A program made the translations under genes and the position numbers. The notes beneath the pieces are model-generated. The model was given only the letters and a program-made list of their open reading frames with translations. It ran no database searches and was not told the DNA's origin. From contig NZ_SRIB01000003.1 in assembly GCF_004684055.1 (NCBI RefSeq), positions 62,001 through 126,000 on the forward strand: a DNA stretch of 64,000 nucleotides. Direction: 5' to 3'. Below are positions 35,851 through 44,848 of this stretch, in pieces (positions within the stretch are counted from its first letter, which is position 1; every line of letters begins with the position of its first letter). The stretch is from Soehngenia longivitae. Its GTDB lineage: Bacteria; Bacillota; Clostridia; Tissierellales; Tissierellaceae.

Positions 35851-37280
35851 AATTTAGAAATTGAAAATATTTTGATTTCTAATGGGAGCAGATTTATATT
35901 TATATTCCCATTAGAAATTTTAGCTTCATCATTATTATCCCCATATTCATGTAGCTTAATGAAATCTCCATTAACTTTTAATTGAATGTTTTTCTCAATA
36001 TTTTTTAAATTCATGACTATTATAATGCTGTCTTTACCATCCAAATACTGATAAGCTATGCAATCATCATCTGTTTCTAATAACAAAAATTCTCCGCTCA
36101 TTATGACTTCTCTATTTCTTAATTCTGAAAGGAACTTAAAATACTCTAACTTAGAAGAGTTTTCCGTTTTTTCCCATTCCATATCGGTTCGGTTTAGAGG
36201 GTCTTCTTTTCCTTCCATGCCAATTTCAGTCCCATAGTATATCACAGGTATTTGAGGATATGTCATAATAAAAGTCAAAGCTTGTTTATAGTACTCATCT
36301 GCAAAATTTCTGTGTTTTGATATAAACCTTGGATTGTCATGATTGTCAATAAATAGGGCATTTTTTGAATTGTTAAAGACTTCCAAATCAGCTTTTATGG
36401 CATTTTTCAATTTGCTAGATTTTCCGTACTCATTGAAGGTAGTAGTTATAGCTTTGTAGAGTGGATAATTAGTGAAACCTGTTATACCAGTATCTTCATA
36501 TTGTTTAATATAATGTATATTTTCAGACCAAACTTCTCCTAAAAAGTAGAAATCAGGGTAATTCTCTAGAATATTTGAAGTAAATTTAACCCAGAATTCT
36601 TTTGGTACGTGTTTTACAGTATCCAATCTATAGCCATCTATTCCTGTTTCTTCTATCCACCACAATGAGTTTTCTAAAAAGAAATCAACAACTTCAGGAT
36701 TGTCAAAGTTTAAATCAGGTAACCCCATTAGCCACCCTTTTTCAACTTGCGTTTGATCATTCCAGTTAAAAATTTCTTGATTTTCATTAAACCAGTCTTT
36801 GTAATTCTCATCATTTAACCATGGTGAATCATACCCTACATGATTTACTACATAGTCTAAAATAACTTTCATATCTCTTTTATGAGCTTCATCAACAAGT
36901 AATTTCAAATCATCCATAGTGCCTAAGTAAGGATCAACTTTATAAAAGTCATTAATCCAGTATCCATGGTAACCATCTTTTCCATTTTCCATAACAGGTG
37001 TTAGCCAAATAGCTGTGGCACCGAGAGATTTAATATAATCCAATTTTTCTATGACGCCTTTTAAATCTCCTCCATGTCTCTTTTTTAAATCAGTCTTGTC
37101 TACATCGTAATTGTTGCTTTGATCAGCATCATAAAATCTATCAGTCATGATAAAATAAATCAACTCGTTACTCAGATCATCGCCATTTTCTATTACTGTT
37201 GTTTCATCAGAGTGATCATAAGTACATGATGTTAAAACTAATGAAAGCAAGATAAAATAAATTATAAATTTCTTTTTCAT
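35847..37280 (-). CDS. Secreted alpha-amylase family (GH13) lipoprotein
   Basis: 477 residues. The N-terminal signal peptide ends in a lipobox (LTSC), so the enzyme is tethered outside the cell. GH13 regions are complete: I, DYVVNH; II, GYRLDTVKH with the nucleophile Asp; III, GEVW with the acid/base Glu; IV, FIDNHDN. It should hydrolyse alpha-1,4 glucans. AGGTACAAA precedes the ATG. It is a single-gene unit, converging on the EamA gene. Confidence 0.92.
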   Translation of the reverse strand: MKKKFIIYFILLSLVLTSCTYDHSDETTVIENGDDLSNELIYFIMTDRFYDADQSNNYDVDKTDLKKRHGGDLKGVIEKLDYIKSLGATAIWLTPVMENGKDGYHGYWINDFYKVDPYLGTMDDLKLLVDEAHKRDMKVILDYVVNHVGYDSPWLNDENYKDWFNENQEIFNWNDQTQVEKGWLMGLPDLNFDNPEVVDFFLENSLWWIEETGIDGYRLDTVKHVPKEFWVKFTSNILENYPDFYFLGEVWSENIHYIKQYEDTGITGFTNYPLYKAITTTFNEYGKSSKLKNAIKADLEVFNNSKNALFIDNHDNPRFISKHRNFADEYYKQALTFIMTYPQIPVIYYGTEIGMEGKEDPLNRTDMEWEKTENSSKLEYFKFLSELRNREVIMSGEFLLLETDDDCIAYQYLDGKDSIIIVMNLKNIEKNIQLKVNGDFIKLHEYGDNNDEAKISNGNININLLPLEIKIFSISKF

Positions 37281-37340
37281 TTTGTACCTCCGAATTAGTA
37301 TAAAACTATTATAACAAATTTATACTTTCAATAAAACTAA

Positions 37341-37508
37341 CAATTAATTGACACTATCGTTGTTACAAAGGACGATACAACAATTAAATTGCCAATAAAT
37401 AAGAATATTGCTTATGTAAATGGTGAAGAGAAAGAGCTTGAAGGAGTAGTGGTATACAACGGTATAAAGACATATGTACCACAAAGTGCATTAGAATTAA
37501 TAAAATAA
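37341..37508 (+). pseudogene. C-terminal remnant of a copper-amine-oxidase-N-like (stalk) domain protein
   Basis: A 53-codon frame ending at 37508 has no start codon and is blocked upstream by a stop. It contains NKNIAYVNGEEKEL and NGIKTYVPQSALELI, the pattern of the repeated domain (x-N-x-x-YVNG ... YVP) found in clostridial surface proteins. It is followed by a strong terminator, so it looks like the 3' end of a deleted gene. The rest of 37281-37603 holds only the amylase promoter region and that terminator. Confidence 0.65.
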
Positions 37509-37525
37509 AAAGTTTGTAATTTACT

Positions 37526-37572
37526 TTCCTAATATTTCATCTTAAAAAGATGAAATATTAGGAATTTTTTTT
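37526..37572 (+). terminator. Strong intrinsic terminator after the remnant
   Basis: Perfect 18 bp stem (37526-37543 with 37547-37564), 3 nt loop, then eight T. Confidence 0.9.
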
Positions 37573-37615
37573 ATTTTGATTTAAAAAAAAGGGTATAAAT
37601 AAAATGGTGATGATT

Positions 37616-38101
37616 ATGTTAATCAATTATTTTGTTACAGCTTTTTTAAGATACAACAATTCTTTTTTGTTGCAAAAAAGGAGTGAGGAAGCAAAAATAG
37701 CACCAGGAATGTGGTATGGTGTTGGTGGACACATTGAGAGCAACGAATTTCAAACTCCAAATGTAGCTATTTTAAGAGAGATATATGAAGAAACTGGGTT
37801 GGATAGTAATGTTATTGATTCAATCAATTTGAAATACGTAGCATTAAACTATGAAGATAGCATATATATAAATTACATATATTTTGGATCAATTAAAACT
37901 AATAAAGTCATTGCGAATGATGAAGGAGATTTGACCTTTGTAGAAATTGAAGAGATTAAGCTAAAAAAATTTCATCCCCTAATAAGTGCGTGTTTGGAAC
38001 ATGGAATTAATGATAATTCAAATGCTATTTATACTGCCATATTAGATGTTAATGGGAATACAAAGTTTGTTGAGATTAGAGGTGAAATTGATGAACGATG
38101 A
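37616..38101 (+). CDS. NUDIX hydrolase
   Basis: Cytoplasmic nucleotide pyrophosphohydrolase-type protein of 161 residues. The Nudix box is readable as GGHIESNE...[11 protein letters not shown] (about residues 42-65), with the REIYEE metal site intact. The ATG at 37616 is chosen because GGTGAT lies 5 nt before it. The 3' end overlaps the regulator gene start by 11 bp, so the two are coupled. The substrate is unknown. Confidence 0.88.
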   Translation: MLINYFVTAFLRYNNSFLLQKRSEEAKIAPGMWYGVGGHIESNEFQTPNVAILREIYEETGLDSNVIDSINLKYVALNYEDSIYINYIYFGSIKTNKVIANDEGDLTFVEIEEIKLKKFHPLISACLEHGINDNSNAIYTAILDVNGNTKFVEIRGEIDER

Positions 38102-40022
38102 ATTACTAGAGAAATATAAAAAAGATTGGAAAGATTTTGTTGTAAATGGGATTATAAACGATGATGTAGAGGAATTTGTTAAAAAATCATGGTTGAGATG
38201 CAAGGAAAAGTCAGTGAACTATAATTTAGGAGAAGGGAAACTTATTGCTAAAGAAGAATTAGAAAAAGAAAGGGAAAAAAACAAAGAGCTGATTTCTATT
38301 GCATTGCCAATCATGCAAAATTTAAATGATCTCGTTATGGGAACAGGATTTGCACTTGTTTTAACTGATAGGAATGGTCTTATTTTAGAAGTAATAGGAG
38401 AAGAGAGTATTTTAAATGAGACTAAAAAACTCAACTTTGTTCCAGGAGCTATATGGTCAGAAGAGTATGTAGGGACAAACGCGATAGGTACATCTTTATG
38501 GGAAAACAAACCTATTCAGATAATTGGAGCGCAACACTATTGCAAAAGTCACCATAATTGGACATGTTCTGCAGCACCAATACATAATCCAAGTGGCGAT
38601 ATAATAGGGTGCATTGATATGTCAGGGCATTCTGAGAAGGCACATACTCATACTTTAGGAATAGTTGTTGCTGCAAGTTATTCTATAGACAATCAACTGT
38701 TATTGTCTCAAACTCATGCGATTTTAAGTTCAACTGTTGAAGCGGTATCTGATGGTATGATAATAGTGACTGACGATTACAAAATAAAACTTGTTAATAA
38801 ATCTGGAGAAAAAATATTAGGCGTTGAATCTGATAGACTTATAGATTTAGATATTAGAAATATACTAGGGACTCGAATATTTAAACACACTGAAGCATTT
38901 TTGGATAGAATAGATTGGGTTTTTATTATAGATGAGAAAAAGATCCCATGTAGTGTAAAAGTTTCTAATATAAATATTGGAGAAAAAACAAAAGGCATGG
39001 CAATATCATTTAAAGAGATGAAAACAGTTCAACATACAGTCAATTCTGTATATGGCAATAAAGCAATTTATACATTTGATGATATAGTTACAAACAGTGA
39101 TACTCTAAGAAAGGCAATTAAAGAGGCGCAAAAATTTGCACGTACAAAAGGTTGTGTTCTCATCGAAGGGGAAAGTGGAACTGGTAAAGAATTGTTTGCT
39201 CACGCGATACACAATATGAGCAGTAGAAGTAATGGTCCTTTTGTCGCAATAAATTGTGCATCACTACCAAAAGATCTATTTGAAAGTGAATTGTTTGGAT
39301 ATGAGAAAGGAGCCTTTACTGGAGCAAATAAGGAAGGGAAAATAGGAAAATTTGAACTAGCAAATGAGGGAACCATATTTTTAGATGAAATAGGTGAGTT
39401 GCCCTTAGATTTTCAGGCGAAGCTATTAAGGGTTTTAGACGATTTTACTGTCACCAGAATAGGCGGCAAATGGCCTAAAAAAATTGATGTAAGAATAATT
39501 GCGGCAACCAATAGAAATCTTTTAGAAGAAGTTAAGAAAAAGAATTTTAGAGAAGACTTATATTATAGGATAAATGTTTTCAGAGTATATATTCCACCTC
39601 TAAGAGAAAGAGAAGGGGATGTGTTCTTATTAGCTCAACACTTCTTATCTAGACTTAATAAGACTAATAATACTTACAAAACTTTTTCAAAAAAATTTTT
39701 AGACTGTTTGAACTTATACCCATGGTATGGGAATGTAAGAGAACTTGAGAATATTATAGAGAGAGCATTTTACTTATGTGAAAGCAATGTTATTACATCA
39801 GAATGTCTACCCAAGGAAATATTATTAGGAAGCAAAAATAAAAATGAAAAAGAAGATTTGGATTTTACTTCAATACGAACAACCGAAGAACATATTTTAA
39901 AAAATGTATTGTCAAAGACAGGAGGAGATGTATTAAAGGCATGTGAGATTTTAGATATGAGTAAATCCACAATATACCGTAAATTGAAATTATTGGACAT
40001 AAATCCTAAGGAGTACAGATGA
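38091..40022 (+). CDS. acoR: Sigma-54-dependent transcriptional activator, AcoR-like
   Basis: About 643 residues. The N-terminal GAF-type sensor region is followed by a PAS-like segment (about 225-320). The AAA+ activator domain has Walker A GESGTGKE near residue 360 and the sigma-54 contact loop GAFTGA near 406. A Fis-type helix-turn-helix closes the protein ([19 protein letters not shown]). A -24/-12 promoter stands 100 bp downstream, before an acetoin dehydrogenase operon, which fits AcoR. ATG at 38091 is chosen for the AGAGGTG before it. Confidence 0.9.
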   Translation: MNDELLEKYKKDWKDFVVNGIINDDVEEFVKKSWLRCKEKSVNYNLGEGKLIAKEELEKEREKNKELISIALPIMQNLNDLVMGTGFALVLTDRNGLILEVIGEESILNETKKLNFVPGAIWSEEYVGTNAIGTSLWENKPIQIIGAQHYCKSHHNWTCSAAPIHNPSGDIIGCIDMSGHSEKAHTHTLGIVVAASYSIDNQLLLSQTHAILSSTVEAVSDGMIIVTDDYKIKLVNKSGEKILGVESDRLIDLDIRNILGTRIFKHTEAFLDRIDWVFIIDEKKIPCSVKVSNINIGEKTKGMAISFKEMKTVQHTVNSVYGNKAIYTFDDIVTNSDTLRKAIKEAQKFARTKGCVLIEGESGTGKELFAHAIHNMSSRSNGPFVAINCASLPKDLFESELFGYEKGAFTGANKEGKIGKFELANEGTIFLDEIGELPLDFQAKLLRVLDDFTVTRIGGKWPKKIDVRIIAATNRNLLEEVKKKNFREDLYYRINVFRVYIPPLREREGDVFLLAQHFLSRLNKTNNTYKTFSKKFLDCLNLYPWYGNVRELENIIERAFYLCESNVITSECLPKEILLGSKNKNEKEDLDFTSIRTTEEHILKNVLSKTGGDVLKACEILDMSKSTIYRKLKLLDINPKEYR

Positions 40023-40070
40023 AAATTCCCAACAATGAGATTTTAATTCCCATTGTTGGGAATTTTTTTA
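40023..40070 (+). terminator. Intrinsic terminator after acoR
   Basis: 15 bp stem AAATTCCCAACAATG/CATTGTTGGGAATTT with 13 nt loop, followed by TTTTATTTTAT. Confidence 0.88.
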
Positions 40071-40122
40071 TTTTATTAATTTTATCATTGAGTTAATTAA
40101 CACTTTAAATAGATAAATAAAC

Positions 40123-40138
40123 TGGCATGAAAATTGCA
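40123..40138 (+). promoter_or_regulatory. Sigma-54 (-24/-12) promoter of the acetoin dehydrogenase operon
   Basis: TGGCATGAAAATTGCA matches the TGGCAC-N5-TTGCA consensus with the required GG and GC dinucleotides spaced 10 bp apart. It lies 36 bp before the first gene of the operon and just after a sigma-54 activator gene. Confidence 0.88.
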
Positions 40139-40173
40139 TATTATATTGTTAAAAGATTTATGGAGGTGAGTTA

Positions 40174-40530
40174 ATGAAAAGATTTATCATTGAGTTTGGA
40201 ATGGGTTGTGATTTTCATGGACAAGATGTTACAAAGGCTGCACAAAAGGCTGTGAAAGATGCTGTTTCACGATCATGTCTAAGCGGACTTGTTGAGATAT
40301 TGAACATAACTGATTTAAGTGATGGCATAAAAGTTAAAGCAACCGTAGCTGTTTCAAGACCTGATGAGGTAGATATAGAAAAAGTAAAAGAGAGCTTGCC
40401 TGTTGGCGAAAAGGAGGTGATTGTGACAAAGGGTGGTCTCTCGGTTTCAGGATTATATATTCCTGAATTTGGAGACAAAGATGATACGATAGAAGCTGCG
40501 TTAGCATGTGTAGAGGTAGTGATTAAGTAA
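40174..40530 (+). CDS. Lin0512 family protein of unknown function
   Basis: 118 residues, with FGMGCDFHGQDVTKAAQKAVKDAV at the N-terminus, which is the recognisable start of the Lin0512 family. No catalytic motif is known to me. It is the first gene after the sigma-54 promoter, so it is expressed with the acetoin dehydrogenase genes and may support that pathway. GGAGGTGAG precedes the ATG. Confidence 0.8.
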   Translation: MKRFIIEFGMGCDFHGQDVTKAAQKAVKDAVSRSCLSGLVEILNITDLSDGIKVKATVAVSRPDEVDIEKVKESLPVGEKEVIVTKGGLSVSGLYIPEFGDKDDTIEAALACVEVVIK

Positions 40531-40540
40531 GGAGGGGATT

Positions 40541-41527
40541 TTGTTGGAACTCAATAATACTAAGATAATAGAAATGTATAAGACGATGAAGAGAATCAGA
40601 GAATTTGAAACCAATGCAAGTAAATTATTTGCTGAAGGGCAAATCCACGGGTTTGTACACTTGTATATTGGCGAAGAAGCAGTAGCTACTGGAGTATGTG
40701 CAAACCTTAGAGAAGATGACTATATTACAAGTACTCACAGAGGTCATGGCCATATAATAGCCAAAGGTGGAGATGTCAAGTACATGATGGCAGAATTATA
40801 TGGTAGACAAACTGGCTATTGCAAGGGCAAAGGTGGATCTATGCACATTGCAGATGCTACAAAAGGAATAATTGGGGCAAATGGAATTGTTGGTGCAGGT
40901 CAAAATATTGCAACTGGAGCTGGACTTAGCGCTAAATTAAGAGGAACTGATCAAGTATGTGCATGCTTTTTTGGAGATGGATCAACAAATCAAGGAACTT
41001 TTCATGAATCACTAAATCTTGCAAGTATTTGGAGATTGCCAGTAGTCTTTGTTTGTGAAAATAATCTATATGGGATTTCAATGCATCAATCGAGACACCA
41101 AGCTATCCAAGATATAGCAGATAGAGCTGTAGCTTATAACATACCAGGAGTTGTAGTTGACGGAAATGATGTATTTGCTGTTTATGAAGCAGCTAATGAA
41201 GCTATTGAAAGAGCAAGAAATGGGCAAGGGCCAAGCTTGATAGAATGCAAAACTTATAGACACCATGGACATTTTGAAGGCGATCCTGCTAAATACAAAC
41301 CTGCTGAAGAAGTAGCTGAGTGGATGAGCAAAGATCCATTACCTAGATTGGTAAATTATATGCTTGATAATAATATTTTGAGCAAGGAAGAATTAAACGA
41401 AATAGACAGACAAATCAACGATGAAATAAAAGAAGCCATTAAATTTGCTGAGGAGAGTCCATGGCCTCCAATAGAGTCTGTTGTCGAAGACATCTATACT
41501 GATATAGTAGAGGAGGTAGAAAAATGA
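40541..41527 (+). CDS. acoA: Acetoin dehydrogenase E1 alpha subunit (TPP-dependent)
   Basis: 328 residues. The thiamine diphosphate motif is GDGSTNQGTFHESLNLASIW..NN (GDG to NN). GFVHLYIGEEAVATG and THRGHGH are typical of E1 alpha chains. It starts with TTG at 40541 or 40544 behind GGAGGGG. With AcoB it decarboxylates acetoin-derived intermediate and passes the acetyl group to the E2 lipoyl arm. AcoA is chosen over PdhA because of acoX, acoR and the sigma-54 promoter. Confidence 0.9.
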   Translation: MLELNNTKIIEMYKTMKRIREFETNASKLFAEGQIHGFVHLYIGEEAVATGVCANLREDDYITSTHRGHGHIIAKGGDVKYMMAELYGRQTGYCKGKGGSMHIADATKGIIGANGIVGAGQNIATGAGLSAKLRGTDQVCACFFGDGSTNQGTFHESLNLASIWRLPVVFVCENNLYGISMHQSRHQAIQDIADRAVAYNIPGVVVDGNDVFAVYEAANEAIERARNGQGPSLIECKTYRHHGHFEGDPAKYKPAEEVAEWMSKDPLPRLVNYMLDNNILSKEELNEIDRQINDEIKEAIKFAEESPWPPIESVVEDIYTDIVEEVEK

Positions 41528-42495
41528 AGAATCTAAGCATGATGGAAGCAATTAGAGAAGCAATGACTAAGAAGATGAGGGAAGACCCTACGGTATTTGT
41601 TATGGGTGAAGATGTCGGCGCATTCGGAGGATGCTTTGGAGTTACTGCAGGAATGTTCGATGAATTTGGAGCAGAGAGAGTTCGTGATACTCCTATATCA
41701 GAAGGTGTCATAATTGGATGTGCTGTTGGCGCTGCAGCAACTGGTACTAGACCAATAGCAGAATTGATGTTTATAGATTTTGCAACTGTTGGCGCAGATC
41801 AACTGGTAAACCAAGCTGCAAAAATGAGATACATGGTAGGCGGTAAGATTAAATTGCCAATGGTTGTTAGACTTCCACTAGGAGCTGGAACTAGAGCAGC
41901 TGCACAGCACTCTCAGTCATTAGAAGCATGGCTAGCTCATATTCCAGGGCTTAAAGTTGTATATCCAAGTTCCCCTAATGATGCATATGGGCTTATGCTC
42001 AAAGCAATAGAAGATGATAACCCTGTAATTTTTCTTGAACACAAATTACTGTATGGTATTAAAGGCGATGTTGATGAAAATTCGAAACCAATAGAATTTG
42101 GCAAGGCAGATGTAAAAAGAGAAGGAAAAGACTTAACTGTAGTAGCAACAGGGAAAATGGTTTATGAAGCATTGAATGCAGCAGAAGAATTAGCTAAGGA
42201 AGGAATAGAGGTAGAAGTTATTGATCCAAGAACTCTGTTCCCATTTGACAAAGAAACTCTATTTAATTCTGTTGAAAAAACAAACAAATTAATCATTGTA
42301 ACAGAAGAAAACAAGAGGGGTAGCTTTGCTGGCGAAATTTCCGCAATAGTTGCTGAAGAATGCTTTGACAATTTAGATGCACCTATAATAAGGGTTTGTT
42401 CAGTAAATTCTCCTGTGCCATTCTCACCTGTTCTTGAAGATTATTATGTACCTAATGCGGGAGATATAGTTAAAGCAGCAAAAAAAATGTTCTAA
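41524..42495 (+). CDS. acoB: Acetoin dehydrogenase E1 beta subunit
   Basis: 323 residues, starting at an ATGA overlap with acoA. It has the transketolase-like pyrimidine domain (VFVMGEDVGAFGG, AELMFIDFA) and the C-terminal transketolase domain (EVIDPRTLFPFDKETL). It forms the alpha2beta2 E1 heterotetramer with AcoA. Confidence 0.92.
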   Translation: MKNLSMMEAIREAMTKKMREDPTVFVMGEDVGAFGGCFGVTAGMFDEFGAERVRDTPISEGVIIGCAVGAAATGTRPIAELMFIDFATVGADQLVNQAAKMRYMVGGKIKLPMVVRLPLGAGTRAAAQHSQSLEAWLAHIPGLKVVYPSSPNDAYGLMLKAIEDDNPVIFLEHKLLYGIKGDVDENSKPIEFGKADVKREGKDLTVVATGKMVYEALNAAEELAKEGIEVEVIDPRTLFPFDKETLFNSVEKTNKLIIVTEENKRGSFAGEISAIVAEECFDNLDAPIIRVCSVNSPVPFSPVLEDYYVPNAGDIVKAAKKMF

Positions 42496-42521
42496 GAGAA
42501 GCAACTTTAAGTTGCTTCTCT
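42495..42521 (+). other. Intercistronic hairpin between acoB and acoX
   Basis: 13 bp perfect arms (AGAGAAGCAACTT/AAGTTGCTTCTCT) around one central base, starting at the acoB stop codon and with no T run after it. It is more likely an mRNA-stabilising or processing element than a full terminator. Confidence 0.6.
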
Positions 42522-42535
42522 AAAGAGGGGATAAG

Positions 42536-43534
42536 ATGAAAACAATTGGAATAATAGCAAATCCAGCTTCAGGCAAAGATATAAGAAGATTAGTATCTCA
42601 TGCTACTGTTGTTGATAACAATGAGAAAATTAATATAGTTAAGAGAATAATTTTAGCATCACAAGGTACTGGGGTAGAGAATATATATATAATGCCTGAT
42701 ACCTTTTTAATAGGGCATAAGGCTATAGAGGATTTAAAATTATCAAAGGAACTTAAAATACCAGTTGATATTTTAAGTATGAAAATTCAAGGAAACTTAA
42801 ATGACACAATCAGAGCAGCTGAACTGCTCGAGGAACTAGAAGTAGGTGTAATAGTGGTTTTAGGTGGGGATGGTACTTTAAGAGCAGTAGCTAAAGGGAA
42901 TTCTAATATTCCAGTTATTGGCATTTCAACTGGTACTAACAATGTATACCCAAGGATGATAGAAGGCACTGTAGCTGGTATGGCTGCATCAGCTATTGCA
43001 ACAAACATGTGCGACAAATACAACTCATGTATTAGAGATAAGAGAATAGAGATTTATAAAGGATCAAAATTATTGGATATAGCCTTGGTAGACTGTGTTA
43101 TATCTAAGCAGACATATGTAGGATCTAGAGCGATATGGAATGAAGAAGATATTGTAAAAGTAATAGTGTCTAATGCTCATCCTGCTGCTATTGGATTTTC
43201 AACTATAGTAGGTGTAAGAAAAATAATATCAGATAAAGATGATTTTGGAGCCTGTGTAAATTTAAATGTTGGAGACAAATATTATCTAGCACCAATTGCT
43301 GCTGGGACCATGAAAACTATAAAACTTGATGAACCTACAATCCACAAAGTCGATGAAAGATTTGATTTAGAATTTGATTTCAACGGAATTATGGCTCTCG
43401 ATGGTGAAAGGGAAATTCCATTTAAGATTGGCGAGTCATATGGATTTAAGATAACTAGAAATGGACCCATAAGGGTGAACATAAGAAAGACTATTGAATC
43501 TGCACAAGAAATAGGATTCTTTGCTTGTAAATAA
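42536..43534 (+). CDS. acoX: AcoX, ATP-NAD kinase-like protein of the acetoin operon
   Basis: 332 residues. IGIIANPASGKDIRRL at the N-terminus and VVLGGDGTLRAVAKG near residue 103 show the NAD-kinase-like fold with its GGDGT motif. AcoX is regularly encoded in aco operons but its reaction is not established. AGAGGGG precedes the ATG. Kinase activity on NAD is an inference from the fold. Confidence 0.85.
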   Translation: MKTIGIIANPASGKDIRRLVSHATVVDNNEKINIVKRIILASQGTGVENIYIMPDTFLIGHKAIEDLKLSKELKIPVDILSMKIQGNLNDTIRAAELLEELEVGVIVVLGGDGTLRAVAKGNSNIPVIGISTGTNNVYPRMIEGTVAGMAASAIATNMCDKYNSCIRDKRIEIYKGSKLLDIALVDCVISKQTYVGSRAIWNEEDIVKVIVSNAHPAAIGFSTIVGVRKIISDKDDFGACVNLNVGDKYYLAPIAAGTMKTIKLDEPTIHKVDERFDLEFDFNGIMALDGEREIPFKIGESYGFKITRNGPIRVNIRKTIESAQEIGFFACK

Positions 43535-43545
43535 GGGGGATTGTC

Positions 43546-44844
43546 ATGGCTAAAATTATTGTAATGCCAAAACTAGGTTTAACAATGAAAAAAGGGAAAA
43601 TAGTAAAATGGTATAAAAAAGAAAATGAAGAAGTAAAAAAAGGAGATAAATTATTTAGTATAGAAACTGACAAATTGACAAATGATTATGTAGCCGATGA
43701 AGAAGGTCTATTATTAAAAATTATAGAAAACGAAAACAGCACTGTAGATTGTTTAAAACCAGTAGCTATTATTGGAAATGCAGGAGAAGATATTTCTAAT
43801 TTAATAGAAGTAAAACCAAATACAGAACCTATGCAAGAAAAAGATGATAAAACACCAATAAAATCTGTTGAAGTAGAAACAAAATCTGAAGAAAAAGTAA
43901 AGATTTCACCTGTAGCAAAAAAACTTGCTATAGAGAACAAGATAGATTTTACAAAGATAAAAGGTTCAGGTCCAAACGGAAGAATAGTGCTTGAAGACAT
44001 AGAAAAGGTATTAGAAAATAAAAATCAGATTAAGATGACTCCTACTGCTAAGGTAATTGCCGAAAGTGCTGGAGTAGACATTGCTGAATTAAATAAAGAT
44101 GAGAGAATTAATAAAGAAGATGTATTGAGGTATAACCTCAACAAAGCATATGAAAATATAGTTCAACCAATTGATAAGAGAATTCCAATGAGCACGATGA
44201 GAAAAATCATATCCGAGAGAATGTCTCAAAGTGCATTTACAGCACCAACTGTAAATTATACTATTCCTATTGACGTGACAAAATTAAAGGAAATAAAGGA
44301 AGAAATATCAAAAGAATATAAAATTACTTACACCGATCTGATTGTAAAAATAACTTCAGCAGTACTATTAGATTTTCCACTTCTAAATAGCTCTATTGAT
44401 GGGGAAGAGATAATAACACGAAACTATGTAAATATGGGTGTAGCAGTAGCATTAGAAGAAGGGTTATTAGTTCCAGTTGTCAAAAATAGTCACATCAAAT
44501 CTTTAAAACAGATTTCTTTAGAAATAAAAGATCTCACTTACAGAGCAAAGACGAATCAATTGACAACGGATGAGCTAGATGGTGGAACATTTACAATAAC
44601 AAATATTGGGAAGTTTGGCGTAGAAAGTTTTACACCTATAATTAATCAGCCACAGTCAGCTATTTTAGGAATAAATGCCATAATTGACAAAGCAATAGTT
44701 AAAAATGAACAAATTTATGTAACACCAGTTATGAATTTGTCTTTAACAGCTGATCATAGGACGGTTGACGGAGCAGTAGCAGCTCAATTTTTACAAAAAT
44801 TAAAACTAGCTCTTGAGAACCCAATAGCTATGCTAGTGAGGTGA
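43546..44844 (+). CDS. acoC: Dihydrolipoamide acetyltransferase E2 of acetoin dehydrogenase
   Basis: 432 residues. A lipoyl domain occupies residues 1-80 with the modified Lys43 in ETDKLTND. Two peripheral subunit-binding motifs follow: VAKKLAIENKIDFTKIKGSGPNGRI-type near 125 and a second, degenerate one near 165-190. The catalytic CoA-acetyltransferase domain ends with ADHRTVDGA, the active-site His. It moves the acetyl group to CoA. Confidence 0.92.
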   Translation: MAKIIVMPKLGLTMKKGKIVKWYKKENEEVKKGDKLFSIETDKLTNDYVADEEGLLLKIIENENSTVDCLKPVAIIGNAGEDISNLIEVKPNTEPMQEKDDKTPIKSVEVETKSEEKVKISPVAKKLAIENKIDFTKIKGSGPNGRIVLEDIEKVLENKNQIKMTPTAKVIAESAGVDIAELNKDERINKEDVLRYNLNKAYENIVQPIDKRIPMSTMRKIISERMSQSAFTAPTVNYTIPIDVTKLKEIKEEISKEYKITYTDLIVKITSAVLLDFPLLNSSIDGEEIITRNYVNMGVAVALEEGLLVPVVKNSHIKSLKQISLEIKDLTYRAKTNQLTTDELDGGTFTITNIGKFGVESFTPIINQPQSAILGINAIIDKAIVKNEQIYVTPVMNLSLTADHRTVDGAVAAQFLQKLKLALENPIAMLVR

Positions 44845-44848
44845 TTAG

